A stretch of 13,494 nucleotides of DNA from an uncultured Clostridium sp. (GTDB taxonomy: Bacteria; Bacillota; Clostridia; TANB77; CAG-508): the NCBI GenBank assembly GCA_900556345.1, contig USOM01000007.1:1-13494 (forward strand), given 5' to 3'. The position numbers and the translations under genes were made by a program. The notes under the pieces were generated by a model. The model did not search any database. It had not been told where the DNA came from and saw only the letters and a program-made list of their open reading frames with translations. Positions 1 to 7,514 of the stretch are shown here, piece after piece. Numbering within the stretch: position 1 is the first letter of the stretch; each line of letters starts with the position of its first letter.

Positions 1-533
1 AAGAAGAACCAACAACAGGAAATATAATAATAAATGGAAAAGATACAACATTTTTAAAACCAAATAGAGTACCCTATTTAAGGAGAAGTATGGGAGTGGT
101 TTTCCAAGACTTTAGACTATTACCAGATAAAACAGTATATGATAATGTTGCCTATGCTATGTATATAGTTCGTGCTACACAAAGACATATAAGGAGACAA
201 GTACCTATGGTATTATCATTAGTAGGGTTAAGCCAAAAGGCTAAAATGTATCCACACGAATTATCAGGTGGAGAGCAGCAAAGAGTAGCTTTAGCTAGAG
301 CATTAGTAAATAATCCATCAATGTTAATTGCAGACGAACCAACAGGAAATCTAGATCCAGATACAGCTTGGGATATAATGAATTTACTAAACGACATAAA
401 TATGAGAGGAACAACAGTTGTAGTTGCAACACACGCCAAAGATATAGTAGACAAAATGAAAAAAAGGGTAATACATATCGAAAAAGGCGAAATTATAAGA
501 GATGATAAAAAAGGTGGTTATGATGAAATATAA
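1..533 (+). CDS. ftsE: Cell-division ATP-binding protein FtsE (5' partial)
   Basis: FtsE is the cytoplasmic ATPase of the FtsEX complex, which couples ATP hydrolysis at the division site to activation of peptidoglycan hydrolases outside the cell. The frame is open from position 3, with no stop between the window edge and the ATG at 90, and the residues before that ATG (GNIIINGKD, then PYLRRS) already fit FtsE. The gene therefore begins upstream, and 90 is internal (the M of MGVVFQD). Visible ABC motifs are the Q-loop VFQDFRLL (from about 102), the signature LSGGEQQR (from 261), Walker B MLIADEP (321-341), the D-loop GNLD and the switch histidine in ATHAKD (432-434). Walker A must lie outside the window. 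About 176 codons are seen of a family length near 228. The 3' end overlaps ftsX. Family assignment is firm because of the motifs and the ftsX neighbour. Confidence 0.96.
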   Translation, partial: EEPTTGNIIINGKDTTFLKPNRVPYLRRSMGVVFQDFRLLPDKTVYDNVAYAMYIVRATQRHIRRQVPMVLSLVGLSQKAKMYPHELSGGEQQRVALARALVNNPSMLIADEPTGNLDPDTAWDIMNLLNDINMRGTTVVVATHAKDIVDKMKKRVIHIEKGEIIRDDKKGGYDEI

Positions 534-1422
534 TGTATTAACCTATTTAATAGGAGAAGGAATTTCAAACATATTCAAAAACAAAAAACAAGCGGCAACA
601 TCCTTTGGTACGATGTGTGTAATAATGATATTTTTTGGAATATGTTTTATATTGGTTGGAAATTTTAATAATTTTATAAAGCAAGTAGAGGCAGAACAAG
701 GAATACAGGCATATATAACAAATGATGCAACAGATGAAGAAGTAAAAACACTAGGCGAAGAAATAAATGCATTAGATGGTGTAAATACAATAGAATTTGT
801 ATCAAAAGAAGAAGCACTTCAACACATGAAAGATAGGCTAGGTGATAAATCATATTTATTAGATGGATATGACCAAAATAATGTGTTTCCATCATCTTAT
901 GTTGTAACATTAACAGATTTAAGTAAAAGCTCAGAAGTACAAAGTAAGATAAGTGAAATGAAAAACGTAAAGAAAATAACAAGTAGTGATGAAACTATAG
1001 ATATGTTAGTTAGAATTGCAAAAGGTGTAAAAATAGGAAGTTATGTAATAATAATTGCATTGGTGGGTATAAGTGTATTTATAATATCAAATACAATAAA
1101 ATTAACAGTATATGCAAGAAGAAAAGAAATTTCAATTATGAAATATGTAGGAGCTACAAACAGTTTTATAAGATGGCCATTTGTAGTTGAAGGAATAATA
1201 ATTGGATTAATATCAGGAGCAATTTCACTTGCATTAATTGCAGGATTATATATGGTTATTAGCCAAAATGTAGGATTTATAGGATTTTTATCAAATCTAG
1301 GATTACGCTTATTAGACTTTAGCGATATGTTTAATTTAATATTAATTATATATTTGGTTTTAGGAGTTGGAATAGGCGTACTAGGAAGTAGCTTATCTAT
1401 GAGAAAATATTTAAAAGTGTAA
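523..1422 (+). CDS. ftsX: Cell-division protein FtsX (permease-like subunit of FtsEX)
   Basis: FtsX is the membrane partner of FtsE. Its extracellular loop binds and activates hydrolase coiled coils, as shown for PcsB in streptococci and EnvC in E. coli. From ATG 523 the protein has 299 residues. It has a cytoplasmic N-terminus, a first membrane segment at about 26-46, an extracellular domain at about 48-168, and three further segments at about 171-192, 220-247 and 269-291. This is the usual FtsX topology. I chose 523 over ATG 520 and ATG 502 because AAGGTGG at 511-517 lies five bases before 523, and MKYNVLTYLIGEGISN is the usual family start. ftsX begins inside the last codons of ftsE (11-base overlap), which suggests translational coupling and equal production of the two subunits. 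Confidence 0.95.
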   Translation: MKYNVLTYLIGEGISNIFKNKKQAATSFGTMCVIMIFFGICFILVGNFNNFIKQVEAEQGIQAYITNDATDEEVKTLGEEINALDGVNTIEFVSKEEALQHMKDRLGDKSYLLDGYDQNNVFPSSYVVTLTDLSKSSEVQSKISEMKNVKKITSSDETIDMLVRIAKGVKIGSYVIIIALVGISVFIISNTIKLTVYARRKEISIMKYVGATNSFIRWPFVVEGIIIGLISGAISLALIAGLYMVISQNVGFIGFLSNLGLRLLDFSDMFNLILIIYLVLGVGIGVLGSSLSMRKYLKV

Positions 1423-1442
1423 AAATGAAAGGAGGAAGGAAT

Positions 1443-2585
1443 ATGCGCAAAATATATAAAAGTCTATTATGTAGTATTTTAATTTGCGCTATTTCTTTTG
1501 TTTCATATGCAGCAGATTTAAATGAACTACAAGACCAAAAAAATAATATACAATCACAATTAGATGAAAGTAATAATCAATTAAATGATGTAAATAATGA
1601 ATTAACAGATAATTTACAGCAAATACAAAAATTAGATGAAAGTATTCAAGAAACACAGGAAAATTTAGATAAATTAGATAGTGAAATATCAACAAAAGAA
1701 CAAGAAATTGCAACTAAACAAGAAGAATTAGACGAAATAACAAAAAAATATGATACACAAAAGGAATTGCTAGATGCAAGATTAATTGCTATGTACGAGA
1801 CAGATAATACTAATTATTTAGATGTGGTATTAGGTTCAAGTAGTATATCTGATTTTATATCAACATATTATTTGATTTCTGAACTTACATCTTATGATAT
1901 GGATTTATTAGAACTTGTTGAAAACCAAAGAAAACAGATAGAACAAAAAAACTTAGAACTAAATACCGAAAAAGATAAATTAGAACAGGAAAAAGCTTCA
2001 GCACAAAAAACTCAAATTGCTTTATCTAATACAAAAATATTAAGACAGAATTATATAGATAAATTAAGCCAAGAAGAACAAGATTTACAAGCAAAAATTG
2101 ATGAATATAATAATCAGATAAACCAAGTTGAGGCAGAAATTAGAAAATTAGCTTTAACAGTATCATTTGGAGAAGATTATAGAGGTGGACCAATGCAATG
2201 GCCAATAAATGGTCATTATACAATTACATCGAATTACGGAATGAGAGTACATCCAATAACAGGTGTATATAAGCTTCATACAGGAGTTGATATAAGTGCA
2301 ACTACAGGAGATGATTTTACAGCAATGGCAGATGGTATAGTTGTAAAAGCAGAATACAATTCAGCTTATGGAAATATGGTTATAATTGATCACGGAGGAG
2401 GAGTTCAAACTCTGTATGCACATGGTTCACAAATTATAGCTCAAGTTGGACAAGAAGTTAAAGCTGGAGAGATTATTTTAAAGGTTGGCTCAACAGGTTA
2501 TTCTACAGGACCTCATGCACATTTTGAGGTAAGGGTTAATGGAAGCCCAGTAAACCCACTTGACTATGTTACAAAACCAGAATAA
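1443..2585 (+). CDS. Secreted coiled-coil M23 peptidoglycan endopeptidase, probable FtsEX effector (first copy)
   Basis: This is a predicted zinc metallo-endopeptidase that cuts peptide bridges in peptidoglycan. The 380 residues comprise a signal peptide (about 1-23, cleavage near SYA-AD, no lipobox), a long Gln/Asn/Glu-rich coiled coil (about 25-240) and a C-terminal M23/LytM domain (about 255-375). The zinc and catalytic set is complete: H279 and D283 in HTGVD, H327 in YAHG, and H358 and H360 in HAH. The start is ATG 1443, with GGAGG at 1431-1435 seven bases before it. An in-frame ATG at 1425 precedes this ribosome site and is unlikely. The coiled-coil plus LytM layout matches EnvC, while PcsB has the same layout with a CHAP domain. 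The position directly behind ftsX makes it the first candidate for the FtsEX-activated hydrolase, though that is inference from context. Confidence 0.92.
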   Translation: MRKIYKSLLCSILICAISFVSYAADLNELQDQKNNIQSQLDESNNQLNDVNNELTDNLQQIQKLDESIQETQENLDKLDSEISTKEQEIATKQEELDEITKKYDTQKELLDARLIAMYETDNTNYLDVVLGSSSISDFISTYYLISELTSYDMDLLELVENQRKQIEQKNLELNTEKDKLEQEKASAQKTQIALSNTKILRQNYIDKLSQEEQDLQAKIDEYNNQINQVEAEIRKLALTVSFGEDYRGGPMQWPINGHYTITSNYGMRVHPITGVYKLHTGVDISATTGDDFTAMADGIVVKAEYNSAYGNMVIIDHGGGVQTLYAHGSQIIAQVGQEVKAGEIILKVGSTGYSTGPHAHFEVRVNGSPVNPLDYVTKPE

Positions 2586-2633
2586 TAAAATTATTAAGAA
2601 AAACTTGAAGATAAAAAAGAAAGGATTTTATTT

Positions 2634-3902
2634 ATGAAAAAAAGTTTTAAGATACTAATAGTAGGACTAATAATTGCAATTATGGGAACATATACTAATA
2701 TAAGTATGGCAGTAAGTAAATCAGATTTACAAAATCAGAAATCAGATTTGAATAGCTCAATATCAGATGCTCAAGAAGATTTAGCAGATATAAAAGAGGA
2801 AAAATCAGAGACTTTAAATCAAGTTGAAACATTGATGGGACAAATATCAGATTATCAATCAGATATTAATGATTTGGATTCGAAAATATCAGATTTGCAA
2901 TCAAAAATAAAAGATGCAGAAAGTCAAATAAAAAAAGATGAAGAAGAATATAAAAAACAACAAGCAGCACTAGATGAAAGATTGGTTACAATGTATGAAA
3001 ATGGTGATATTTCATACCTAGATGTATTATTATCATCAACAAGTTTAACAGATTTCATATCAGGTTATTACATTGTTTCTGAATTGACTTCTTATGATAC
3101 AGAAATGTTAAAAAAGGTTGAGGAAGAAAAGCAAAAAATTGAAAATGAAAAAACAGAGTTAGAAACAAGTAAATCTTCATTAGATGATGCAAAGAAAACA
3201 AAGGAAGCAAAAGCAAGTGCTTTAAAAGTTGCTAAAAAAGAAAAAGAGGAAAAAGCTAGTCAATTATCAAGTGACGAAAAATCTAAACAAAAAGAAATAG
3301 AAGAAATGCTAGAAGATAAAGCTATAATAGATAAACAATTACAGCAATTAGCAAAAGAAGAAGCAGAAAGAATAGCAAGAGAGAAAAAGGCACAAGAAGA
3401 AGCTAAAAAGAAAAACAACTCTTCATCTAGCTCTACTTCTAATAATTCTGGTTCTTCTTCAAATAGTGGAAGTACTACTCCAAGTTCAGCTGGATATATA
3501 TTCCCAGTTCAAGGTTGCAGTAAATCTAATATTAGAACATTAGCATATCCTTCTTATGCTGGACACACAGGTATTGATGTTAATATTGGAGTAGCAGGTA
3601 GAAACGTTGTTGCTGTAAAAGGAGGAACTGTAGTAACATCAACAGCTTTAAAAAATTCAGATGGTTCATATAGAAGTTATGGTGAATATGTAATGATAAA
3701 TCACGGAGATGGAACTGTAACATTATATGCCCACATGCTTGCAGGTTCTAGAAGAGTTAGTGCAGGAGATAAGGTATCTCAGGGGCAGGCAATAGGAACT
3801 GTTGGTTCAACAGGAAATTCAACAGGTACGCATTTACATTTTGAAGTAAGAACTTTAGCAAATAACTTTAAACCAGTAAATCCAATACCATATTTACCTT
3901 AA
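2634..3902 (+). CDS. Secreted coiled-coil M23 peptidoglycan endopeptidase (second, tandem copy)
   Basis: This is a paralogue of the gene just upstream, 422 residues long. It has a signal peptide (1-26, cleavage after SMA), a coiled coil (about 28-258) that turns highly charged (Lys/Glu/Ala) towards its end, a flexible Ser/Asn/Gly/Thr linker (about 262-288) and an M23 domain (about 289-421). Catalytic residues are complete: H311 and D315 in HTGID, H367 in YAHM, and H400 and H402 in HLH. The two proteins share a recognisable block in the middle of the coiled coil (this copy SYLDVLLSS, TDFISGYY, SELTSYD; first copy NYLDVVLGS, SDFISTYY, SELTSYD), so they arose by duplication. The Ser-rich linker is missing from the first copy, which suggests a different reach or partner. 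AAAGGA near 2620-2625 supports ATG 2634. The spacer to the first copy is 48 bases and shows no terminator. Confidence 0.92.
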   Translation: MKKSFKILIVGLIIAIMGTYTNISMAVSKSDLQNQKSDLNSSISDAQEDLADIKEEKSETLNQVETLMGQISDYQSDINDLDSKISDLQSKIKDAESQIKKDEEEYKKQQAALDERLVTMYENGDISYLDVLLSSTSLTDFISGYYIVSELTSYDTEMLKKVEEEKQKIENEKTELETSKSSLDDAKKTKEAKASALKVAKKEKEEKASQLSSDEKSKQKEIEEMLEDKAIIDKQLQQLAKEEAERIAREKKAQEEAKKKNNSSSSSTSNNSGSSSNSGSTTPSSAGYIFPVQGCSKSNIRTLAYPSYAGHTGIDVNIGVAGRNVVAVKGGTVVTSTALKNSDGSYRSYGEYVMINHGDGTVTLYAHMLAGSRRVSAGDKVSQGQAIGTVGSTGNSTGTHLHFEVRTLANNFKPVNPIPYLP

Positions 3903-3952
3903 AATTCTAATAAAAAGTGGCTATAGACAAACCAATTATAAAAGTCTAAATT

Positions 3953-3991
3953 AAATTGTTTAAGGAGGTTGCTTAAAACAATTTTAAGCAA
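3953..3991 (+). promoter_or_regulatory. Hairpin between ribosome site and start codon of the S41 protease gene
   Basis: The strong site AAGGAGG (3962-3968) is followed at once by a perfect 10-bp inverted repeat, TTGCTTAAAA (3969-3978) and TTTTAAGCAA (3982-3991), with loop CAA. The nearest in-frame ATGs are 3993 and 3999, so in linear sequence the ribosome site is 24-30 bases away. Folding the hairpin leaves 1 base (3993) or 7 bases (3999), and 7 is normal spacing. A competing pairing also exists: AAATTGTTT (3953-3961) with AAACAATTT (3976-3984), 9 bp, which puts the ribosome site in a loop. No U-run follows, so this is not a terminator. The sequence is certain, the function is inferred. Confidence 0.6.
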
Positions 3992-3998
3992 AATGACG

Positions 3999-5246
3999 AT
4001 GGAAAACAAGAAAAATAGAGTATATAAAATAATTATGCTAGTTGTATTAACAGCATTTGTTACATTTATGGTTACAGCATTTTCAATGTATTCATATTTT
4101 AATAATACATCACTTGTTTCAATGTTTGAAACAGTTTCATCCCAAGAAAATAGTGAAAATAGCTCAAAAAGTACAGATTTAGAAAAATATCTAAAAAGAA
4201 TAAAATCTACTATAAATAGATATTATTTGTGGAATGACCAAATTGATGAAGAAAAACTAAAAGAAGGTGCTATAAAAGGCTATGTTGAGGGATTAGGAGA
4301 TGAATACACCGAATATATTCCAGCAGAAGAAATGGAGGACTACACAGAAAATATAACAGGAAATTTTGTTGGAATTGGTATTTATATGATAGCAGATAAA
4401 GATTCTGGAAGAGTAGTAGTATATTATCCAATTCCCGAAAGTCCAGCTGAAAAAGCAGGAGTAAAAGCAGGAGACCAAATTATAAGTGTAGATGGAACAG
4501 AATATACAGCAGATGATTTTAATACAATTGCAGACTATATAAAAGGTGAAGAAGGAACAACTGTAAATTTAGAAGTTGAAAGAAATGGTGAAAGAATTAA
4601 ATTTGAAATAAAAAGAGAAAAAATAAATACAAATCCTATAACAATAGAAATGCTGGAAAATAACATTGGTTACCTAAAATTACCAAGCTTTGATGAAGAC
4701 ACATCAAAAGATTTTGAGGAAAAAGTAAAAGAATTACAATCACAAGGAGCTCAAAGTTTAGTTATAGATTTACGTAATAATGGCGGAGGAATTGTAAGTG
4801 AAGCAACAGATATTGCAGATATGTTACTTGATAAAGGTCAAACTATAATATCAACAGTTGATAAAGATGATAAAAAAGAAATAACATATTCTAAAAAAGC
4901 CCCAATATTTACTATGCCAATAACAGTATTAGTAAACGAAAATTCAGCTAGTGCTTCTGAAATATTAGCCTGTAGCCTAAAAGATAATGAAAGAGCTAAA
5001 ATAATAGGAACAAAAACTTATGGAAAAGGAATAATTCAAACATTACTTTCATTAACAGATGGCAGTGGATTAAAAATAACAACAGAAGAATATTATACTC
5101 CAAAAGGAACTACAATACATAAAGTTGGTATTGACCCAGATGAAGAAGTAAAACTTCCAGATACTGTAAAAAGTATATATTCTGTAACAAAAGATGAAGA
5201 TACTCAATTAAAAAAAGCAATAGAGATTTTGAAAAATAATGAATAA
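3999..5246 (+). CDS. S41 family carboxy-terminal processing protease (CtpA/CtpB type), membrane-anchored
   Basis: This serine protease cuts proteins near their C-termini outside the membrane. From ATG 3999 it has 415 residues. It has a short basic N-terminus, one membrane anchor (about 10-33), a polar linker, an N-terminal helical region containing GLGDEYTEYI, a PDZ domain (about 119-208, with AGVKAGDQIISVDG) and the S41 core. The catalytic set is visible: S318 in the middle of SASASE, K343 in TYGKG and Q347. The Ser-Lys distance of 25 matches E. coli Prc and B. subtilis CtpB. The start is uncertain. TTG 3969 directly touches the ribosome site, ATG 3993 is also possible, and 3999 fits best if the leader hairpin folds. 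In B. subtilis ctpB also lies near ftsEX and acts in sporulation. That role here is inference. Confidence 0.93.
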   Translation: MENKKNRVYKIIMLVVLTAFVTFMVTAFSMYSYFNNTSLVSMFETVSSQENSENSSKSTDLEKYLKRIKSTINRYYLWNDQIDEEKLKEGAIKGYVEGLGDEYTEYIPAEEMEDYTENITGNFVGIGIYMIADKDSGRVVVYYPIPESPAEKAGVKAGDQIISVDGTEYTADDFNTIADYIKGEEGTTVNLEVERNGERIKFEIKREKINTNPITIEMLENNIGYLKLPSFDEDTSKDFEEKVKELQSQGAQSLVIDLRNNGGGIVSEATDIADMLLDKGQTIISTVDKDDKKEITYSKKAPIFTMPITVLVNENSASASEILACSLKDNERAKIIGTKTYGKGIIQTLLSLTDGSGLKITTEEYYTPKGTTIHKVGIDPDEEVKLPDTVKSIYSVTKDEDTQLKKAIEILKNNE

Positions 5247-5301
5247 AAATAATTTTACAAATTTATAAAAATAAAAAAGTAAAAGTGAAAGGAAAAAGAA
5301 A

Positions 5302-5940
5302 ATGAATTTGCCAAATAAATTAACAATATTTAGAATAATACTTGTACCAATAATGGTAATAATTCCATTTTTAAATATACAAGGAGAAGTTTTAGGAATA
5401 CCAATTACATATTTAATAATAGATTTAATATTTATAATTGCATCAATAACAGATAAATTAGATGGTACTATAGCTAGGTCTAGAAATATGGTAACAACAT
5501 TTGGCAAATTTTTAGATCCAATTGCAGATAAAATTCTTGTTTTAGCAGCATTAATAATGCTAGTAGATTTTGGAAAAATACCAGCTTGGATTCCTATAAT
5601 AATACTATTTAGAGAATTTGCAGTTTCTGGCTATAGATTAATAGCTTCACAAAATGGAGGAGAAGTTATAGCTGCATCAATATGGGGAAAATTAAAAACT
5701 GTTACACAGATGATTGCAATAATATTATGTTTTGTAGATAAATTTTCATTTGGAGACTTTATATTCAGAGTATCAAATGAGGCAGATGCAGTAATAAGCT
5801 CAGTAGGTATTTATATGACATCAGGACAATTTGTTATTAATATATTATCAACTGTAATGTTGTTAATTTGTGTTATTGCAACAATATTTTCAGGATGGGA
5901 TTATTTGAAAGGTGGCAAGGAACTATTAAAAGATAAATAG
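5302..5940 (+). CDS. pgsA: CDP-diacylglycerol--glycerol-3-phosphate 3-phosphatidyltransferase
   Basis: This integral membrane enzyme makes phosphatidylglycerol phosphate from CDP-diacylglycerol and glycerol 3-phosphate, the committed step to phosphatidylglycerol and cardiolipin. The 212-residue protein carries the full CDP-alcohol phosphotransferase motif D51-x2-D54-G55-x2-A58-R59-x8-G68-x3-D72-x3-D76. The opening NLPNKLTIFRIILVPIM is typical of PgsA. Several hydrophobic helices follow, including a C-terminal one at about 175-200. AAAGGA at 5288-5293 lies eight bases before the ATG. The gene follows the S41 protease by 55 bases with no terminator, so it is probably transcribed with the envelope genes upstream. 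Its short distance to prmC (13 bases) suggests the same transcript continues. Confidence 0.95.
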   Translation: MNLPNKLTIFRIILVPIMVIIPFLNIQGEVLGIPITYLIIDLIFIIASITDKLDGTIARSRNMVTTFGKFLDPIADKILVLAALIMLVDFGKIPAWIPIIILFREFAVSGYRLIASQNGGEVIAASIWGKLKTVTQMIAIILCFVDKFSFGDFIFRVSNEADAVISSVGIYMTSGQFVINILSTVMLLICVIATIFSGWDYLKGGKELLKDK

Positions 5941-5953
5941 AAGGTGATAAAAT

Positions 5954-6799
5954 ATGACAATAAAAGAATTATTAAATCAAGCAGTAATAATGCTAAAAAA
6001 TGAAAACATTGATGCACCAAAAAATAAAGCAAGAATGTTATTACAAGCAACTTTAAAAAAATCTAGAGAATATTTAATGATATATGATAACAAAGAAGTT
6101 GAAAATATTGATAGAGATAGATACATAAAAAATGTAAAGAGATTAATTTTAGGAGAACCTTTACAATATATAACAGGAATACAAGAATTTATGAAATTAA
6201 ATTTTCTTGTAACAAAAGATGTGTTAATTCCAAGACCAGATACGGAAATTTTAGTAGAAGAAGTTATAAGAAAGGCTGAAAATATATCAAATCCTGTAAT
6301 TTTAGATTTATGCACAGGGAGTGGAGCAATAGCAGTTTCTCTTGCAAAATATATAAAAAATGTACATATTTGTGCTGTAGATATAAGCTCAAAAGCATTA
6401 GAAATAGCCAAAAAGAATGCAGAATTAAATGGAGTAAAAAACAATATAGAATTTATAGAATCAAATTTATTTGACAAAATAAAAGAAAGAAAATTTGACA
6501 TAATAGTATCAAACCCACCTTATATAGAAACTGAAACAATAAAAACCTTATCAAAAGATGTTCAAAGCGAACCCAAGATTGCACTTGATGGCGGAAAAGA
6601 TGGTTTAGATTTTTATAGAAAAATTGCAGATAGTGGGTCGAAATATTTAAATAGACAAGGATATATATGTTTAGAAATAGGATATAACCAAAGAATTGCT
6701 GTAAGACAAATTTTGGAAAATAAGAAAAGATATGTAAATATAAATTGCATAAAAGATTTATGTGGAAACGATAGAGTTATAACAGCTCAAATAGGTTAA
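5954..6799 (+). CDS. prmC: Peptide chain release factor N5-glutamine methyltransferase PrmC (HemK)
   Basis: PrmC methylates the glutamine of the GGQ motif of release factors RF1 and RF2 with S-adenosylmethionine, which raises termination efficiency. The 281-residue protein has the small helical N-terminal domain (about 1-80), the linker motif IPRPDTE, and a Rossmann methyltransferase domain with SAM motif I DLCTGSGA (118-125) and the diagnostic catalytic NPPY at 187-190. Length is normal for the family. AGAAGGTGA just before the ATG is the ribosome site, and the gene starts 13 bases after pgsA. In many Firmicutes prmC lies beside prfA. Here it is the last gene of an envelope operon, and no release-factor gene is in view. 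The tail is followed by a strong terminator. Confidence 0.95.
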   Translation: MTIKELLNQAVIMLKNENIDAPKNKARMLLQATLKKSREYLMIYDNKEVENIDRDRYIKNVKRLILGEPLQYITGIQEFMKLNFLVTKDVLIPRPDTEILVEEVIRKAENISNPVILDLCTGSGAIAVSLAKYIKNVHICAVDISSKALEIAKKNAELNGVKNNIEFIESNLFDKIKERKFDIIVSNPPYIETETIKTLSKDVQSEPKIALDGGKDGLDFYRKIADSGSKYLNRQGYICLEIGYNQRIAVRQILENKKRYVNINCIKDLCGNDRVITAQIG

Positions 6800-6854
6800 T
6801 AAAAATAGGTTAAGTATAATAAATTAAAAAATAATTATATAATAAAAATGGAAA

Positions 6855-6899
6855 ATACTGGAAAAGAAAATAAACTGATTTCTTTTCCAGTATATTTTT
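6855..6899 (+). terminator. Intrinsic terminator of the ftsEX-prmC block
   Basis: ATACTGGAAAAGAAA (6855-6869) pairs perfectly with TTTCTTTTCCAGTAT (6879-6893) over 15 bp with a 9-base loop, followed by ATTTTTA. It lies 55 bases after the prmC stop and is the only clear terminator in the first 7 kb. It differs in sequence from the GGGGACGGTTC palindromes found later. Confidence 0.85.
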
Positions 6900-6921
6900 A
6901 TGTGCATTTGCAATAATAAAT

Positions 6922-6951
6922 TTGAGCAATAAAAAATATTAAAAATATAAA
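6922..6951 (+). promoter_or_regulatory. Possible sigma-A promoter of the CBS-domain gene
   Basis: TTGAGC (6922-6927) and TATAAA (6946-6951) are 18 bases apart, about 35 bases before the CBS-gene start and directly after the upstream terminator. The surroundings are so AT-rich that chance matches are common, so this is a weak call based on position. Confidence 0.4.
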
Positions 6952-6986
6952 ATTGCTTAATTTATGAAAGGACTTGGTGAAATTAA

Positions 6987-7436
6987 ATGAAAGTAGATGA
7001 ATGTATGTGCCAAGATGTATGTTTTGTAAAGCCAGATTGCAAAGTATATGATGCGGCAAGAATAATGAACGAAAATCACGTTGGATGTATTCCAGTATGT
7101 GATGATAACAAATGTGTGGTAGGTCTTATAACAGATAGAGATATTGTTTTAAGAACAGTTGCATGTGACAAAGATTATAAAAATACTCCAGTAAGTGAGG
7201 TAATGACAACAAATGTATATACTTGTGGATGTAAAGAAGATGTTTGTGAAGCACAAAAAACAATGTCACTAAATCAAATAAGAAGAATACCAGTTGTTAA
7301 TGAACAAAATAAAATGGTAGGAATATTAACAATGGGAGATTTAGCTCATTATGGTCAACAAATAGGAGACAAAGAATTTACAGATACATGGGAAAATATA
7401 TGTGACTGTAAAGATACAGCAAAAAATTGTTGCTAA
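6987..7436 (+). CDS. Cysteine-rich tandem CBS-domain protein
   Basis: The 149-residue soluble protein is essentially one CBS pair (Bateman module). Each half has the characteristic (I/V)PV...VGI(I/L)T..D pattern: CIPVCDDNKCVVGLITDRDI at about 34-53 and RIPVVNEQNKMVGILTMGDL at about 100-119. Stand-alone CBS pairs usually bind adenine nucleotides or similar ligands and act as sensors. The odd point is 15 cysteines, at 6, 8, 12, 18, 34, 38, 43, 60, 80, 82, 87, 139, 141, 148 and 149, including CxC pairs and a C-terminal CC. Most are in the first CBS half and in the two tails. This suggests metal, cluster or redox binding, but no known cluster motif is recognised. GGTGA (6976-6980) lies six bases before the ATG. 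The gene appears monocistronic, with a terminator before it and a palindrome after it. The ligand and role are unknown. Confidence 0.88.
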   Translation: MKVDECMCQDVCFVKPDCKVYDAARIMNENHVGCIPVCDDNKCVVGLITDRDIVLRTVACDKDYKNTPVSEVMTTNVYTCGCKEDVCEAQKTMSLNQIRRIPVVNEQNKMVGILTMGDLAHYGQQIGDKEFTDTWENICDCKDTAKNCC

Positions 7437-7453
7437 TTCTCAATTGGGCACAG

Positions 7454-7514
7454 CTTTTTTCTGATTGGGGACGGTTCTTTTTCGGAAAAAGAACCGTCCC
7501 CAATCAGAAAAAAG
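7454..7514. repeat. Palindromic intergenic repeat, copy 1 (reverse orientation)
   Basis: Arms 7454-7483 and 7485-7514 are exact reverse complements over 30 bp around one central G. The core reads CTGATTGGGGACGGTTC, flanked outside by a T-run and inside by CTTTTTC. It begins 17 bases after the CBS-gene stop. The centre is CGG, whereas copies at 10663 and 13440 have CCG, so this copy lies in the opposite orientation. Both strands end the stem in an A-run, which is wrong for an ordinary rho-independent terminator. Confidence 0.95.

Noticed and set aside
674..982. Leucine-rich open frame on the minus strand opposite ftsX
   Set aside because: It is a shadow of an AT-rich coding strand: low complexity, no ribosome site, no family resemblance. 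The same holds for other antisense frames, such as 1489-1713 and 5977-6501.
1425..1442. ATG 1425 as start of the first M23 gene
   Set aside because: The GGAGG ribosome site lies after it, and the signal peptide begins properly at 1443.
3969..3998. TTG 3969 as start of the S41 protease
   Set aside because: It directly touches the AAGGAGG site with no spacing. ATG 3999 fits better when the hairpin folds, though this is not proven.
6789..6813. Eleven-base direct repeat AAATAGGTTAA at the prmC stop
   Set aside because: A small AT-rich duplication over the stop codon with no associated structure; probably slippage.
7441..7452. ATTGGGCAC next to copy 1, matching the edge of copy 4 in reverse complement
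   Set aside because: Nine bases is too short to claim a repeat remnant. It may be chance.
7454..7514. Palindromes as ordinary rho-independent terminators
   Set aside because: In the long copies the stem begins with a T-run and ends with an A-run on both strands, so no U-run follows the hairpin. Only the 9849 variant has Ts on one side.
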